This document shows, in pieces, positions 46,655 through 56,843 of a stretch of DNA of 64,000 nucleotides. Location: the NCBI GenBank assembly GCA_950022295.1, contig OX465598.1, positions 93,348,001-93,412,000 of the forward strand, in the 5' to 3' direction. Source of the stretch: Bromus sterilis (taxonomy: Eukaryota; Streptophyta; Magnoliopsida; Poales; Poaceae). Under the pieces are notes generated by a model, which did not search any database, was not told the DNA's origin, and saw nothing but the letters and a program-made list of their open reading frames with translations. The number at the start of each line of letters is the position of its first letter. The stretch's first letter is position 1. The translations under genes and the position numbers were made by a program.

Positions 46655-48160
46655 ATAATTGTATGCACTTTGTGTACTTAGTAACCCATTTTTTGAAATA
46701 TCAGGGTTACGAAAACCAACGTATTCTAAAGATGAGTCAATTTTTAAAATTATTTAAACATGAAACTTTTTTATGTTAAATATAAAATATTGAATTTGAC
46801 ATGCTCAAATTTGAACTTGTTATGTCATCAGTTATTACTTTTAATGCATTTAACGAATTTCTTCGAACAAAATTATCCTAAATTTCAAAAGCACTGCAAA
46901 TGAGCTTTGAAAAGGATGAAACTAAGAACAGTGTCATTATTTTACAAACATAAGATGTGCCGAAATATTGATTATTTTACAAACATAAGATGTGCTAAAA
47001 ATTTGTTAGAGTTATGAAATAAACTGGATGCTTTACGTATACAAACTGAAACATATCTTCTAAAGTATTTGGGTTTAGATGAAAATTAACATCTTCCAAA
47101 TGCAACTCAATTTATGTATAATAATTCAACTTCAATTTTTTTTTATGTTCAATATGAAACATCAAATTTGACATGCTAAATCTTGAACTTGTTCTAACAT
47201 CATTTGCTATTTTAATGCATTTAATGTATTATTTTCGAGCAAAATGGCTTCGGTATTCAAAAGTTAATGCAAATGAGCTATGAAAAGGATGGAAGTAGGT
47301 ATGAAATCATTAATTCACCAACATAAGAGCGTTAAAAGTTGAGACATTATGAGAACTGGATGCATTTCGTTTACAAACTGAACCATATCTTTTGAAGAAT
47401 CAGAGTTTCAAATGAAATCGATGTCTTCCAATGAAAACTCAATATTTTAAAATCATTTCAACTTTATTTTTTATATGATCAATATGAAACATTGAAATGA
47501 GATGCTCAAATTTAAACATGTTCATTCATCATTTGCTATTTTTAACGTATTTCTTTGAGGACATTGACCCTGAACTTCAAAAGTACCGCAAATGAACTTT
47601 GAAAAGGATAAAATTTGGCATGCTATCATTATTTCATCCACATAGGATGTCGTAAAATTTTGAGAGGGTCACGGGAAAATAGTATGCACTTTTATATATG
47701 TACTGAACTTTCTCTTTTGACATACCAAGGTTTCAAACGAAACCGACGTATTTCTAAGTGAATTCAATTTCTTACAATCATTTCAACTTCAAACTTTGTA
47801 TATGTCAATATAAAATGTTAAAATTGACATTCTCAAAATTGAATTGGCGTCATTTTTATTTTTAATGCTTAGTGAATTACTTCGAGCAAAATGACCTTGT
47901 ATTTTAAAGGTACTGTTGAAATTTGGCATGGTGTCATTATTTTACCCAAGTAGATTATGGTAATAAGTTGAAAGGGTTACGAGAAAAACTAGATACATTT
48001 CATGTACAAACTGAACCATTCTTCCAAATATGAGGGTTTCGGAAAAAATATGGTGTTTTCCGAAGATAACTCAATTTTTAAAATAATTTCAACTTCATAC
48101 TTTTTGTGTGTTCGATACGAAATACTAAAAGTGATACGCTAAAATTTCAACATGTTCTCA
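46655..48160. repeat. Diverged AT-rich tandem repeat, period about 305-370 bp
   Basis: A module recurs in the order ACAAACTGAACCAT, TTTCAAATGAAA, ACTCAATTTTTAAAAT, TTTCAACTTC, TGACATGCTCAAAT, TTTAATGCATTTAATG, GCAAATGAGCTTTGAAAAGG, CACATAAGATGT. The ACAAACTGAA anchor is at about 47041, 47373, 47700 (variant) and 48006, with an earlier partial at about 46673. Copies are well diverged. No ORF spans it. Confidence 0.7.
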
Positions 48161-48330
48161 CATTATTTACCATTTTAATGCATTTAATGAATTTCTTTGA
48201 GTATTAGCGGTGTAGACATTATTTACCATTTTAATGCATGTAATGAATTTCTTTGAGTATCAGCGGGTGCAAACATTATTTACCATTTTAATGCATGTTT
48301 ATCACCCTCCACTAGACATTATTTACTTGA
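48161..48330. repeat. Tandem repeat, 56-57 bp unit
   Basis: CATTATTTACCATTTTAATG starts at 48161, 48217 and 48274, with a partial fourth near 48316. The spacer contains AATTTCTTTGAGTATTAGCG. It looks like a local expansion of a piece of the larger tandem repeat. Confidence 0.8.
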
Positions 48331-48718
48331 CGAATTTGTTGCATATTATGTATTAGTGCAATTTGTTGCAGATAGGCCTAATCCAACATTTAGATATATT
48401 GATGTGATTTTTTATGGAGGCACCTAGCTCGTAAGTGCACATGTGAAAATAAATAAGCTACCACATCAGCCAACACGTCAACGCGAGGGCTTTTAATTGA
48501 TCGGTCCAAAATTTCAACTTAAAATTCTACATACTAAAAAATTGCAAAATATACAGTAAATCACACATGACTCCAGTACTATTCTAAAAATGCAGCTCAT
48601 TCAAACCAATGGTTTGGTAGATATTGAGAGTTTAGTTGTTTCGATTACTTTCAATAATCGATGATTCGTGTAATTTCCTTTGCATGATACAAGGACCATA
48701 TATATTTGTGGTTGACAA
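48331..48718. other. No recognisable feature
   Basis: AT-rich intergenic sequence between tandem repeats and a LINE fragment. No gene seen. Confidence 0.5.
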
Positions 48719-48731
48719 TTACTCCCTTCGT

Positions 48732-49289
48732 GAGATTTTTGCGTGGCTGCTGTTTCGTGACAGGTTGAGCACCAGGGCGAATCTCCGGCGCAAGACGATC
48801 ACCTCCGACTCCTCTTGCCCCCGTTGCGACATCCACCTCGAGGATGCACCCCACCTTGTGCTTCACTGCCCGGACGACACTCAGGTATGGCTCCGGCTTG
48901 GCCTCTCCCCGTCATCTACCCTCGACGGTTTATGGGACATCGCCACTCCTGCTGGCCTCGACACCAACACATGGCCCTCGGTTCTGCTGACTATTCTGTG
49001 GAAGATCTGGGATTCGCGAAATGCCTGGGTCTTTCGCAACGAGCACCACCCCTCGGTGATCACGGTGCGGAATATCATCTCTGACTTCTCACTCTGGATT
49101 CACCGTATATCGGACTGTAACGCTAAGGCCGCCGCAGTTGTGTGGCGGAACCACCTCTCCTCCCTCTCCCCCCCCCCCTAATGTAACTCTCGGCCAAGCG
49201 CCGCTCGTTCCAGTGTAACCACCGGCCTTGCGCCACCCATCCCCTCCCCCCCCCCCCCCCCCCCCCCCCCGGTGATTGTTCAAAAAAAA
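48732..49289 (+). mobile_element. 5'-truncated LINE fragment with poly-A tail
   Basis: The plus-strand frame to 49181 encodes the C-terminal zinc-binding region of LINE ORF2: REIFAWLLFRDRLSTRANLRR, CPRCDIHLEDAPHLVLHCP and LTILWKIWDSRNAWVFR. It is followed by a C-rich 3' UTR and eight A residues (49282-49289). An imperfect direct repeat, TTACTCCCTTCGT (48719-48731) and TACTCCCATTCGT (49290-49302), brackets it as a likely TSD that includes the MITE end on the right. The intact cysteine/histidine pattern suggests recent insertion. It lacks EN, RT and RNase H. Confidence 0.8.
49246..49270. repeat. Poly-C tract (25 C)
   Basis: Uninterrupted C-run inside the LINE 3' UTR. Its length is likely variable and error-prone in sequencing. 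Confidence 0.9.
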
Positions 49290-49379
49290 TACTCCCATTC
49301 GTATTGAAATAGAGATAGTTGGAGTAAGTAATTATAGTATACCTTAATTATCTATATTTATTTTGATACGGAGGGAGTA
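49290..49379. mobile_element. Stowaway-type MITE
   Basis: About 90 bp with TA at both edges and inverted ends TACTCCCATTCGTATTGAAA and TTTTGATACGGAGGGAGTA. The size, TA target and CTCCCTCCGT-type terminus are Stowaway hallmarks. Confidence 0.85.
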
Positions 49380-51180
49380 CTTTCTACTTGGCAATAGTGG
49401 GTGGGCAAAGGCAATACACACATGTTGGTCGTCAAACATGCTCACGAGGACCATATACACCATTTTGGTGGTTTCTTGAGATGGACATTACTTATACGGT
49501 AGCACTTGCGGCGATCTCACTGCAATACGTTTGGTGGCCACAAGTATTCATCATTGTCACGTGAACCCAACCCACTCCGAAAGTCGGCAGGACGCAACGC
49601 AGTTCATGGACGCATGGTGCTCCGTCCGAAGAACTGTTCTACTACATGCGCATACGGTTGTGCCCGGTGAGTCGGGCCCACAGCGATGACAGGCTGGGCA
49701 GCACCTACTAGGAGGAATAGGAAATCGAAAGCTTTGGGCGTTCCAAGCCGGGCAAAGATGGATCCTCTCTGGGGGCCGTCGCGACGTGAACGCTTGATCG
49801 AGTCGAGAAGCGGGCGCATGATGGTTACGCGCCGGCGATGATGGCTTCCACGGCGCGGCGCGCGTCCCCCGACAGCAGCACGCCTACGTGGTGGAGTGTG
49901 CGCCCTGGACGTGGTCTACGGTGCGCCCCACCCCCACCCCTCTCGAGTTGCATTGCGTTGCGTTGCGTTGCGACGAGAACGAGAACGAGGAGGAGGAGAG
50001 AAGAGCCCCGTTGTGTTGCGTTCGATGGCCTATGATGGCGGCAGCATCGGGGCGTTCCCCCGCCCCGCTACAGAATCACTGCTCGCCGCTGCCTCCGGTG
50101 GCGCCCATGATTCCTTGGTCGCACGGGCCTCCTCCTCCAATCAGGCGGCGCCCGTAAAATGACGCCCCCGTGACGACCACGCCATACGTCTCGACGTTTC
50201 ACCCTGCATGTGTCGACCGGCCGTTCGCTACATACTCATTTTCTATTCAAACAAATTCGCTCTAACACAACACAGCGATGCAAATTCACGACATTGATTT
50301 GTTTTGTTTGAACTACGACAGAGGGGAAGAGGGAAGAGGCTCGGTGAGTGTACGTACTAGTAGTAATCCAGTAGTAGGAACTAGGAAGGAGACAACACGT
50401 GAAGTACAATCTCGATGAGCAATCTTGGATGTCCGGTGGTCCATCGAGGCAAGCCCAGCTGCCAGTACTCCTTGGGCATCATGTCTGTCCCCCGGCCGCC
50501 GCCATGACTATCCAGCCCCGCCGGCGCCTACCCTACTACGACCACCGCGGGGGCGGGGGCGGCCCTAGGCCCAGCATCACCAGCAGCAGCAGCATCGATC
50601 GATGGCCGCGGCGGGCACGCGCGTCGCATCCGTCCGTCCGCCCGATGCCCATCCGACGGCCAGCCCGGCGTTCGCGCATGCACTCGATGGAGGGGCGCGT
50701 GCGTGCGTGCGGCTCGGCTTGCTTCGTGCTTGGGACTGGGTTGGAATGGGTGGATTGCCCTGCCACGATGCCCACCTCCATTGACCGCCCCCTCCTCTTC
50801 CTCCTTGCACCCTTCGATACCTCCTCCTCCTTCACCGAGGCGTGGGTCACCTCGCAACACCGGGGCCCGCAAGTCATCGTCAAAGCAGACAACAGAGTGG
50901 CGTGGGTGGCCGGGGGGTTCGAGGGTGGGAAGCGGCACGCGCACCCACAGGCGAGCACGAACCCATCGAGTGCGCACGCCACCTCATTAATTTCGTTCCC
51001 TCCTCTCCCTCTCCCCACGCCCCCATTCATTCATTCGTTTCCATCACTGCGCTGCGCTGCTCCTGCGCTCGCCACCCTCGCCTCGCCTCCTCCTTCTTCC
51101 CTCCTCTCTGTATCTTTTTAAAAGGAGTGCAACGCAAAAAAGAATCGAGAGCGGGCGCCAATCCGAGCATCCAACGCTCG
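49380..51180. other. Upstream region of the bHLH gene
   Basis: GC content rises toward the gene. ORFs here (for example 50399-51121 plus and 50528-51030 minus) overlap on both strands, have biased low-complexity translations and no domain, so they look like by-products of GC-rich promoter DNA. A short TTGCG repeat lies near 49954-49973. Confidence 0.5.
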
Positions 51181-51192
51181 CTTCATCCCTTG

Positions 51193-51199
51193 TATAAAA
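51193..51199 (+). promoter_or_regulatory. TATA box of the bHLH gene
   Basis: TATAAAA in a CT-rich context. Transcription would be expected to start about 30 bases downstream, near 51225-51230, giving a leader that carries the upstream ORFs described below. Confidence 0.65.
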
Positions 51200-51328
51200 C
51201 CCCGCCCTGCGACCAGCGCCTTCCATCCAACCATCCATTCATCCCTGCTCTGTTCTGCCCAGCTTCATCCATCCCTGCTCTCCACCAATCTTCTCACTGC
51301 AATTCTCCTTCTTCTACAGAGATCACCG

Positions 51329-51422
51329 GTAACCAACACTTCAACCTTCGATCGCCATTGCTGTCCATTTGAGCGCGCGCAGTGCAAGCCATATTGATGC
51401 TGTTTCTTTCCATGTGATGCAG
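51329..51422 (+). other. Probable leader intron 1
   Basis: GTAACC after CACCG at 51328 and an acceptor TGATGCAG ending at 51422, 94 bp. Removing it deletes three ATGs that would otherwise precede the conserved uORF. Predicted from consensus only. Confidence 0.4.
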
Positions 51423-51428
51423 AGTAGG

Positions 51429-51464
51429 ATGCAGTGGGCGGTGCTCTGCCATGACATCCTCTGA
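51429..51464 (+). CDS. Short upstream ORF, 11 codons
   Basis: MQWAVLCHDIL then TGA, in the leader exon of the bHLH gene. It lies upstream of the conserved uORF and may modulate ribosome access. No family resemblance was recognised. Confidence 0.4.
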   Translation: MQWAVLCHDIL

Positions 51465-51522
51465 TCGCCGCCGCTCCGCCCATCGACAGCGCTCAGGGAG
51501 GACATTCACGCCATCGTTATGA
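51451..51522 (+). CDS. Upstream ORF, 23 codons, overlapping the next uORF start
   Basis: MTSSDRRRSAHRQRSG... ending in TGA at 51520-51522. Its stop overlaps the ATG (51519) of the intron-split conserved uORF as ATGA. It is Arg/Ser-rich. Whether it is translated is unknown; its position makes it a candidate for start-stop coupling. Confidence 0.4.
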   Translation: MTSSDRRRSAHRQRSGRTFTPSL

Positions 51523-53019
51523 CAAGTGGCTTCGTCGTGTATCACTACAGATTGACGCGAGTTTGCCAGGTGAGGACAGAGCCTTCTCCAGCACCAAGAA
51601 CACACCACTAACCAGTAAGCCACTACAACAACAACATTTCAACAACGTTCTTCTTTCTGCTTGTTTCAAGAGAAGATTAATTCTTCTTGTTCATAGCTAG
51701 CTTTTGAGTTTTCAGCATCATCACTCTGCTGCTACTATAGTACTTGCTTGCTAGTGGGAGCGGGAATCATGATGCATCATCTCATCTCCTCTTAGTTGTA
51801 GTTGTAGATAACCAACTTTCTTTCTTTCTCGTTGGTGGTGCTGTCCGTTAGTGTCGCCGATAGGAAGGAAAGGCAACGAAATGCCGGCCCGAATGCTGCT
51901 GCATGCAGCAGACACCCAAAGTTTGTGGCCGGGCGGGCCCCCCGTTTTGAAGGAACTCGACGTCCACGGCCGTGTTGGCAAAAGCTGTTTGTGATCGAGT
52001 GAGTGGTCAAAAGAAAAAGACATGGCGTTTTCAAGGGCGTGCTGCTGTCTCTCTCTTTTGCTCTGCATTTTTTGCTGCTCAACAAAAGTTTTGAGTAGCA
52101 CGCACAGCACAGCACAGCGCTCTGTGTGGTTTTATGTATTCTTTGCCTCAGATAGGGGAGCATGTTCGTTCGCGCGTGCGTGCGTTTGGTTGCTAGAGTA
52201 GCGTAGCTGAAAAGTATCTTAGACACGCGCACCGTGGTTAAAATAAGTGTTTCAAATAACTTATGATGTACTAGTACAGTACAACCAGCAGTAGCATCAG
52301 ATCCTACTAAGGCACAGGATCGTTCGATTAATGTCATTTGTCACGCCAGCGGTTCGTAATTTTGCATAACAGTACACTCTGTAGTTCATCCAGTTCTTGT
52401 TGTACTTGCATAGTAAGTTCAGATTCGTTCAGTGGTATATATATACTGAAATTCGACATGCTTTTCTTAGCAAAAGAAAAAATCCGATATGTTTCGGTGT
52501 ATAGAATTAGATACCCCACATTGCTGTTATTAGAACATTTCCCTTGGAGAATCGAGTGGAATGACACTCTTTCTGAAAAAAACAGGGGGAACCATGAGTT
52601 TGAAAAACTACAGTACGCTCTGTACATTACATCATCTTGCACACACGAATTAGTTAAACTATTAATCACAGATTGCAGCTTAATTCGACTAAAAAAGAAC
52701 AAGATTGTAGCTTAGTTATTATGTGCTAGTGCGCTGGTGTTCTGTTCTTGCATGTATGCACTAGCAATCTTCTCATTTTGCTCTGTTCTCACGCTGGGAA
52801 ATCTCACCACGCTTCAGAACAAGCATCATGAGACGTACCCTTAATCATACATTGCAGTTCCATCATAGTACTCATGTGTTGCACTTCCATTTCTTTTGAC
52901 TTTTGTTTTGATTGTCTGCTCCTGAATTGCTGCACTTCAGGTCACTAACGTACCTTGCCACTGCCTTCCTCTGCTTGCAGGCCGAATACTTCCGCCAGCT
53001 GCTCAAGCCCGTCACGTAG
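51519..53019 (+). CDS. Conserved-peptide uORF of SAC51-type bHLH (intron-split)
   Basis: Exon parts 51519-51569 and 52981-53019 join in frame across the intron to give 29 codons from ATG 51519. The first part ends YRLTRVCQ and the second is AEYFRQLLKPVT followed by TAG (53017-53019). From memory, this C-terminus is the invariant end of the regulatory upstream peptide in SAC51/SACL bHLH mRNAs, where it represses translation of the main ORF and is relieved by thermospermine. The frame is also open upstream to 51465, so a different start is possible. No ATG occurs between 53020 and the main start at 53244. Confidence 0.72.
51570..52980 (+). other. Leader intron 2 of the bHLH gene (1,411 bp)
   Basis: Donor CCAG/GTGAGG at 51570 and acceptor CTCTGCTTGCAG ending at 52980. 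The intron splits the conserved uORF between two complete codons. Its interior is AT-rich with no coding potential recognised; minus ORFs 51751-52702 are taken as chance. Confidence 0.72.
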
Positions 53020-53243
53020 ACCCGACCACACACTCCATCCAAAACAGCCTCAAACTCACACAAACTAACCAAATCAATTTTGAATTCCAAAACACCATTG
53101 AATTCTTGTTCGTTTTCCCTTCCAGTCAGTCGAAACCAACGCCAATTTCTTTGTTAAATTCCCCACAAAACCCATCCATCCACAGACCACAGAGACATCT
53201 CCAGGAGTTGAGTTGAGCAGCTAGCAACAAGTGAAGTGAAGCG

Positions 53244-54041
53244 ATGCAGGGTGATCCAGGCTACGGGTACGGTGGCTACGGCGCCGGCTACGGGTATGGC
53301 TACGGCGGTGGCTACGGCGGCGGCTATGACATGGCCGGGTACGGCAACGGAGGCGGAGGAGCGTACTACACCAACGACCGGTACCCTGCGGCGGCGCCGC
53401 CTGCCTATGAGGACCCGCTGGCCGGTCGGAGGCAGCACGATTTCCCGGCTCCGCTCACCGGGCTCGAGTTCCAGCCGTCGGACAACTGCCCCAAGAACTA
53501 TGTCATCTTTGATCAGACCTATGACCGGAGCAGGGTGATGTACCACCCGTCGCTGGCCAACAACTTCGGTTCCTCCGGGGGCTACGACCAGCAGCACTGC
53601 AACAACGGCGGCTACGATCAGAACTACGTGGGCAAGAGCACCTACTACGGCGGCGACCAGGACGGCGGCGAGTGCTCGATCCGGCAGAAGGAGGACACGG
53701 ACGAGATCGACGCGCTGATGAGCTCCGGGGACGGCGAGGAGGAGGACGACGTGCTGAGCACGGGCCGCACGCCCGCGTGCCGCGGAGGGGGCTCGCCGGA
53801 CTCCACGTGCTCCTCCGGGTACGTGGTGAGTGTGAGCCCGACCGGCAATGGCACCGGCAACGGCGCCGGGGGCGGCGAGAGGAAGAAGGAGCGGATGAAG
53901 AAGATGATGAAGACGCTCAAGGGGATCATCCCGGGCGGCGACAGGATGGACACGCCGGCGGTGCTGGACGAGGCGGTGAGGTACCTCAAGTCGCTCAAGG
54001 TGGAGGTGAAGAAGCTCGGGGTGCGCGGGTCGAAAAGCTAG
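53244..54041 (+). CDS. Atypical bHLH transcription factor, SAC51/bHLH143-145 type
   Basis: A 265-aa protein in one exon; ATG 53244 is the first ATG after the uORF. Residues 5-40 are Gly/Tyr repeats. NYVIFDQTYDRSRVMYHPSL at about 85-104 is a motif I associate with SACL proteins. An acidic stretch at 151-169 precedes the helix-loop-helix at about 213-258 (ERKKERMKKMMKTLKGIIPG, then TPAVLDEAVRYLKSLKVEVK). The basic half lacks the His-Glu-Arg E-box-reading pattern, so it is likely a non-DNA-binding partner in nuclear bHLH heterodimers. In Arabidopsis relatives restrain xylem growth under thermospermine control. That role here is inferred from family. A 224-base ATG-free spacer precedes it, and the uORF implies translational regulation. 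Confidence 0.88.
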   Translation: MQGDPGYGYGGYGAGYGYGYGGGYGGGYDMAGYGNGGGGAYYTNDRYPAAAPPAYEDPLAGRRQHDFPAPLTGLEFQPSDNCPKNYVIFDQTYDRSRVMYHPSLANNFGSSGGYDQQHCNNGGYDQNYVGKSTYYGGDQDGGECSIRQKEDTDEIDALMSSGDGEEEDDVLSTGRTPACRGGGSPDSTCSSGYVVSVSPTGNGTGNGAGGGERKKERMKKMMKTLKGIIPGGDRMDTPAVLDEAVRYLKSLKVEVKKLGVRGSKS

Positions 54042-54640
54042 ATGGCGACCTCACATGGCAATGCAGGTGGGGACTGAAGGAGCTCAATGATGGAGGGAGG
54101 CAGATAAGACGGAGAGGGAGGGAGGGAGGGTTGGTGCTCCTTTTTGCACTGCCAGCCATGATATCATCTCGTGGAGCTCTGGAGGATGGATCAGTGGAAA
54201 GGAATGATATGGAAGGATTCAGTTGCCGCACGCGCCGATCTCATTCTCCCTCCCTCGCTCCTCTAGTTGCGTGCGTGCCTGGATTGTTGCTTTGCTTTTG
54301 TAGAAGTTGCTGCTTTTCTTCTCTCCCCTCGATCGTATCTCTCTCTCGATGCCGGCTGGTGTTGTAACTATCATGCTGATTATATACACCGTGTTTTTGT
54401 TTATCCCCCTCATCATCCCTGCCTGTCCCTCGGCTCCCCCCACTACTCCTACTTTCATAGACTTGGCTTACCTTGTTCTTTTCCTTTTCTTTTTTGCAAT
54501 GTTGATTGAATCCATGTCCCCCCTACAACAGGACTTGAATCTCTTGTTGGGGCCAAAAAAGTGTTGTAGGGGTTTGATATGATGGGGGCTTATAATTTAT
54601 TAAAAAGATGCAATTCTATGAAGGTGACTCTGACCCAAGG
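54042..54640 (+). other. 3' untranslated region of the bHLH gene (approximate)
   Basis: CT/T-rich sequence with plausible polyadenylation contexts in about 54330-54600 (no canonical AATAAA was pinned). The end is not defined by sequence alone; duplicated repeat DNA starts by about 54687. Confidence 0.45.
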
Positions 54641-55032
54641 GCTTGGCTTTAGATTTATGCTTCAGCAAAAAAATCCATATCAAGTTAGACAATGCATTCT
54701 ATTTTGTGGATTACAAAAAAATTCATAAAGTTAGACTAAATGAAATTTTCTTTTGTAATTCCATAAAAATAGACCATACGAAGTTTCAGTCCTACAAAGC
54801 AACCAGTCTGTATGGAAAAGAAAGAAAAAAGCACTACGGTTCTCGAAAAAACCATATGAAATTCATGTAAAGCAACGAGATCTAGAATACAAATATCTAT
54901 GCTTTCAGTTTGTAGGGTTGCATAATGGCATGAGTATGCATTTTTTTTTCAACTACTATGTGATTGTCGCTCAAAAAGGAAATTTATGTGATTTTCTATT
55001 TTATTCTTCATTTAGGGTTTTTTTGGCAATGT

Positions 55033-55049
55033 AGAATGTTGTTCTGATT
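55033..55049. repeat. TSD of the truncated LINE (left)
   Basis: AGAATGTTGTTCTGATT, 17 bp, identical to 56100-56116. Confidence 0.9.
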
Positions 55050-56099
55050 TTTTTTAATTTAAAATTTTATAAATTAGACAACAAGATTCGTACAATCATT
55101 CAATACAATATTCACCACACAGGGCGGTAATGTATTAAGGAGGAAACCATCGACCCTATTATCAAAACTAAATTTAGCTAACTCGTGAGCGGCCGCGTTG
55201 GCCTCCCTCTTAATCTTTGAAATTTTGAAATATTCTAACCGCTTTGCGGCACTCAGGGCTTTCTTCTTTAGATCAATTAGAGAAGACCAGTCAAAAGTCT
55301 CATTCCCAAGAAAGGAAACCACAAAGGAACTGTCAGTTTCTAAAACAATGGATTTATGAAGTGACATACCTATATAAATTCCTTTTAAGACAAGCTTTAA
55401 GCTCCGCTTCATCCACACTGTTGCAAAGCCCAATATACTCCCAAGAGGATATTAAGGTTTCACCCATATGGTTCCGGGCTATAACCCCCACATTGAGCTA
55501 ATGGCCTCCACAAAGCTCGCATCAACATTTATCTTAATGACTTCCGAGGCAGGAGGCTGCCAAGTCAAGGGTTTTTTCTTCACAACGTATAAATTCATAC
55601 CCTCATCAGCTCTTCCTTTACCTCTGTCATCTCCCTTCAGTTGTAAGGTAACATGGCAAGACGAGAAGGAAGTCCAATAACTTTGAACAAAAATCACCGA
55701 TGCGGAGATGGATTCCTTACCCTTGCCAAAAATCATATCATTCCTCAGGTGCCAAGCTCTCCAGAAGATAAACAAGATTTGCTCGCGTACCGAAGAATTC
55801 ACTTGATCCAACAAAAGAAGAAGCCAATCCGATCCAGAATAACTGAACCTTTCCTCACTAGGAAATTTCCAGACCTCCCTCATCGCCATACGAAGTGCAC
55901 GAGCCTTAGGACATGTCACGAGAGCATGAAAAATACTTTCATCTTCGAAACCGCAGATAGAACATGTGCCAAGGGTAGCTTGGTGGTGTCTTACTCTATT
56001 AACTTGAACGACCAAACTATTCGAGGCTGCATGCCAGGCGATTTTTTAATTTTCTCAGGAACATTGGCCTTCCAAATAACATCCCAAATCCTAACAATC
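55050..56099 (-). mobile_element. 5'-truncated LINE (about 1 kb)
   Basis: Minus strand; a T-rich 3' tail starts at 55050 and a 17-bp TSD lies on both sides. It carries only the end of ORF2. It differs in sequence from the LINE at 1048-6482 and from the fragment at 48732. Confidence 0.92.
55074..56015 (-). pseudogene. LINE ORF2 C-terminus: zinc-binding region and RNase H
   Basis: The segment from 56015 to 55479 has CSICGFEDESIFHALVTCP (zinc-binding region), IFWRAWHLRNDMIFGKG and the RNase H start IKINVDASFV. The segment from 55433 to 55074 in another frame gives the rest of RNase H (LETDSSFVVSFLG, EANAAAHELAKF). A frameshift near 55450-55480 separates them. Confidence 0.88.
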
Positions 56100-56116
56100 A
56101 GAATGTTGTTCTGATT
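56100..56116. repeat. TSD of the truncated LINE (right)
   Basis: The same 17 bases as 55033-55049. Confidence 0.9.
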
Positions 56117-56843
56117 GTTAGTGTGTGTGTCTGCAAAACATTTGTGAAATTCTACAACATACTCTTTCATTGTCCCAAAAGTTCAAGCTGGATCATACAC
56201 CTCCTTGAGGGCCAATGCACACTACGAAGTTAAGAACTTCGCCATCGTAAATGCAAGAGGGAGACAAATAAGTAGAGTAACCGTGACTCGTCATTTCTAC
56301 TCCCTGATTATATAGTTTTTTTTGTTAAAAAGGTCTTGAAACCCCCGGTTTTTGTACCCTTTCTCCCCTCCTCCTCCTCCTCGTGGATCTGGTGCCCAGC
56401 CGGCTGTCCCTGTTGTTCGCGGTCCTTCTCCATCCTTGACTTGCTTTGCATGTCACCGCCAGGATAATTTCCTATCCCAGTGCAACCCCCCCCTCCCCCG
56501 ACGGTCCCTCCTTCAATTTTGTTTGATCTATCGCCTCAAAGGCCATCTAGACAATGCATTCTATTTTGTGGATTACACAAAAAAAATCATGAAGTTAGAC
56601 TGAATGAATTCTTTCAGTATACCATAAAAATAGACCATATGAAGTTTCAGTCCACAAAGCAAAGAGTTTGTATGGTAAATAAAAAAGTATTGCGGAATTC
56701 AATTCTCAGAAAATCATATGAAATTCATGTAAAGCAAAGAGATCTAGAATACAAATATCTATGCTTTCAGTTTGTAGAATTGCATATGTCATGATTATGG
56801 AAAAAAATTCAAGTACTATGTGATCATCGCTCAAAAAATGTAA

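Larger units (their letters stand above)
54687..56548. repeat. Tandem duplicate segment, copy 1 (interrupted by a LINE)
   Basis: GACAATGCATTCTATTTTGT at about 54687 recurs at 56550. The modules TAGACCATACGAAGTTTCAG, TATCTATGCTTTCAGTTTGT, TGTTGTTCTGATT, CAAAACATTTGTG, TCTTTCATTGTCCC and CTGTTGTTCGCGGTCC follow in the same order in both copies. Without the LINE, copy 1 is about 0.8 kb. No gene is recognised in it. Confidence 0.85.

Noticed and set aside
48161..48330. CRISPR-like repeat-spacer array
   Set aside because: The repeats are contiguous tandem units with related spacers in plant nuclear DNA, not unique spacers.
50399..51121. 240-aa plus-strand ORF upstream of the bHLH gene
   Set aside because: No domain, biased composition, competing ORFs on the other strand, and it sits immediately upstream of the TATA box of the bHLH gene. 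More likely promoter DNA.
51751..52337. Minus-strand ORFs of 119 and 181 aa inside leader intron 2
   Set aside because: They lie wholly in the predicted intron, have no domain and no codon-usage support.
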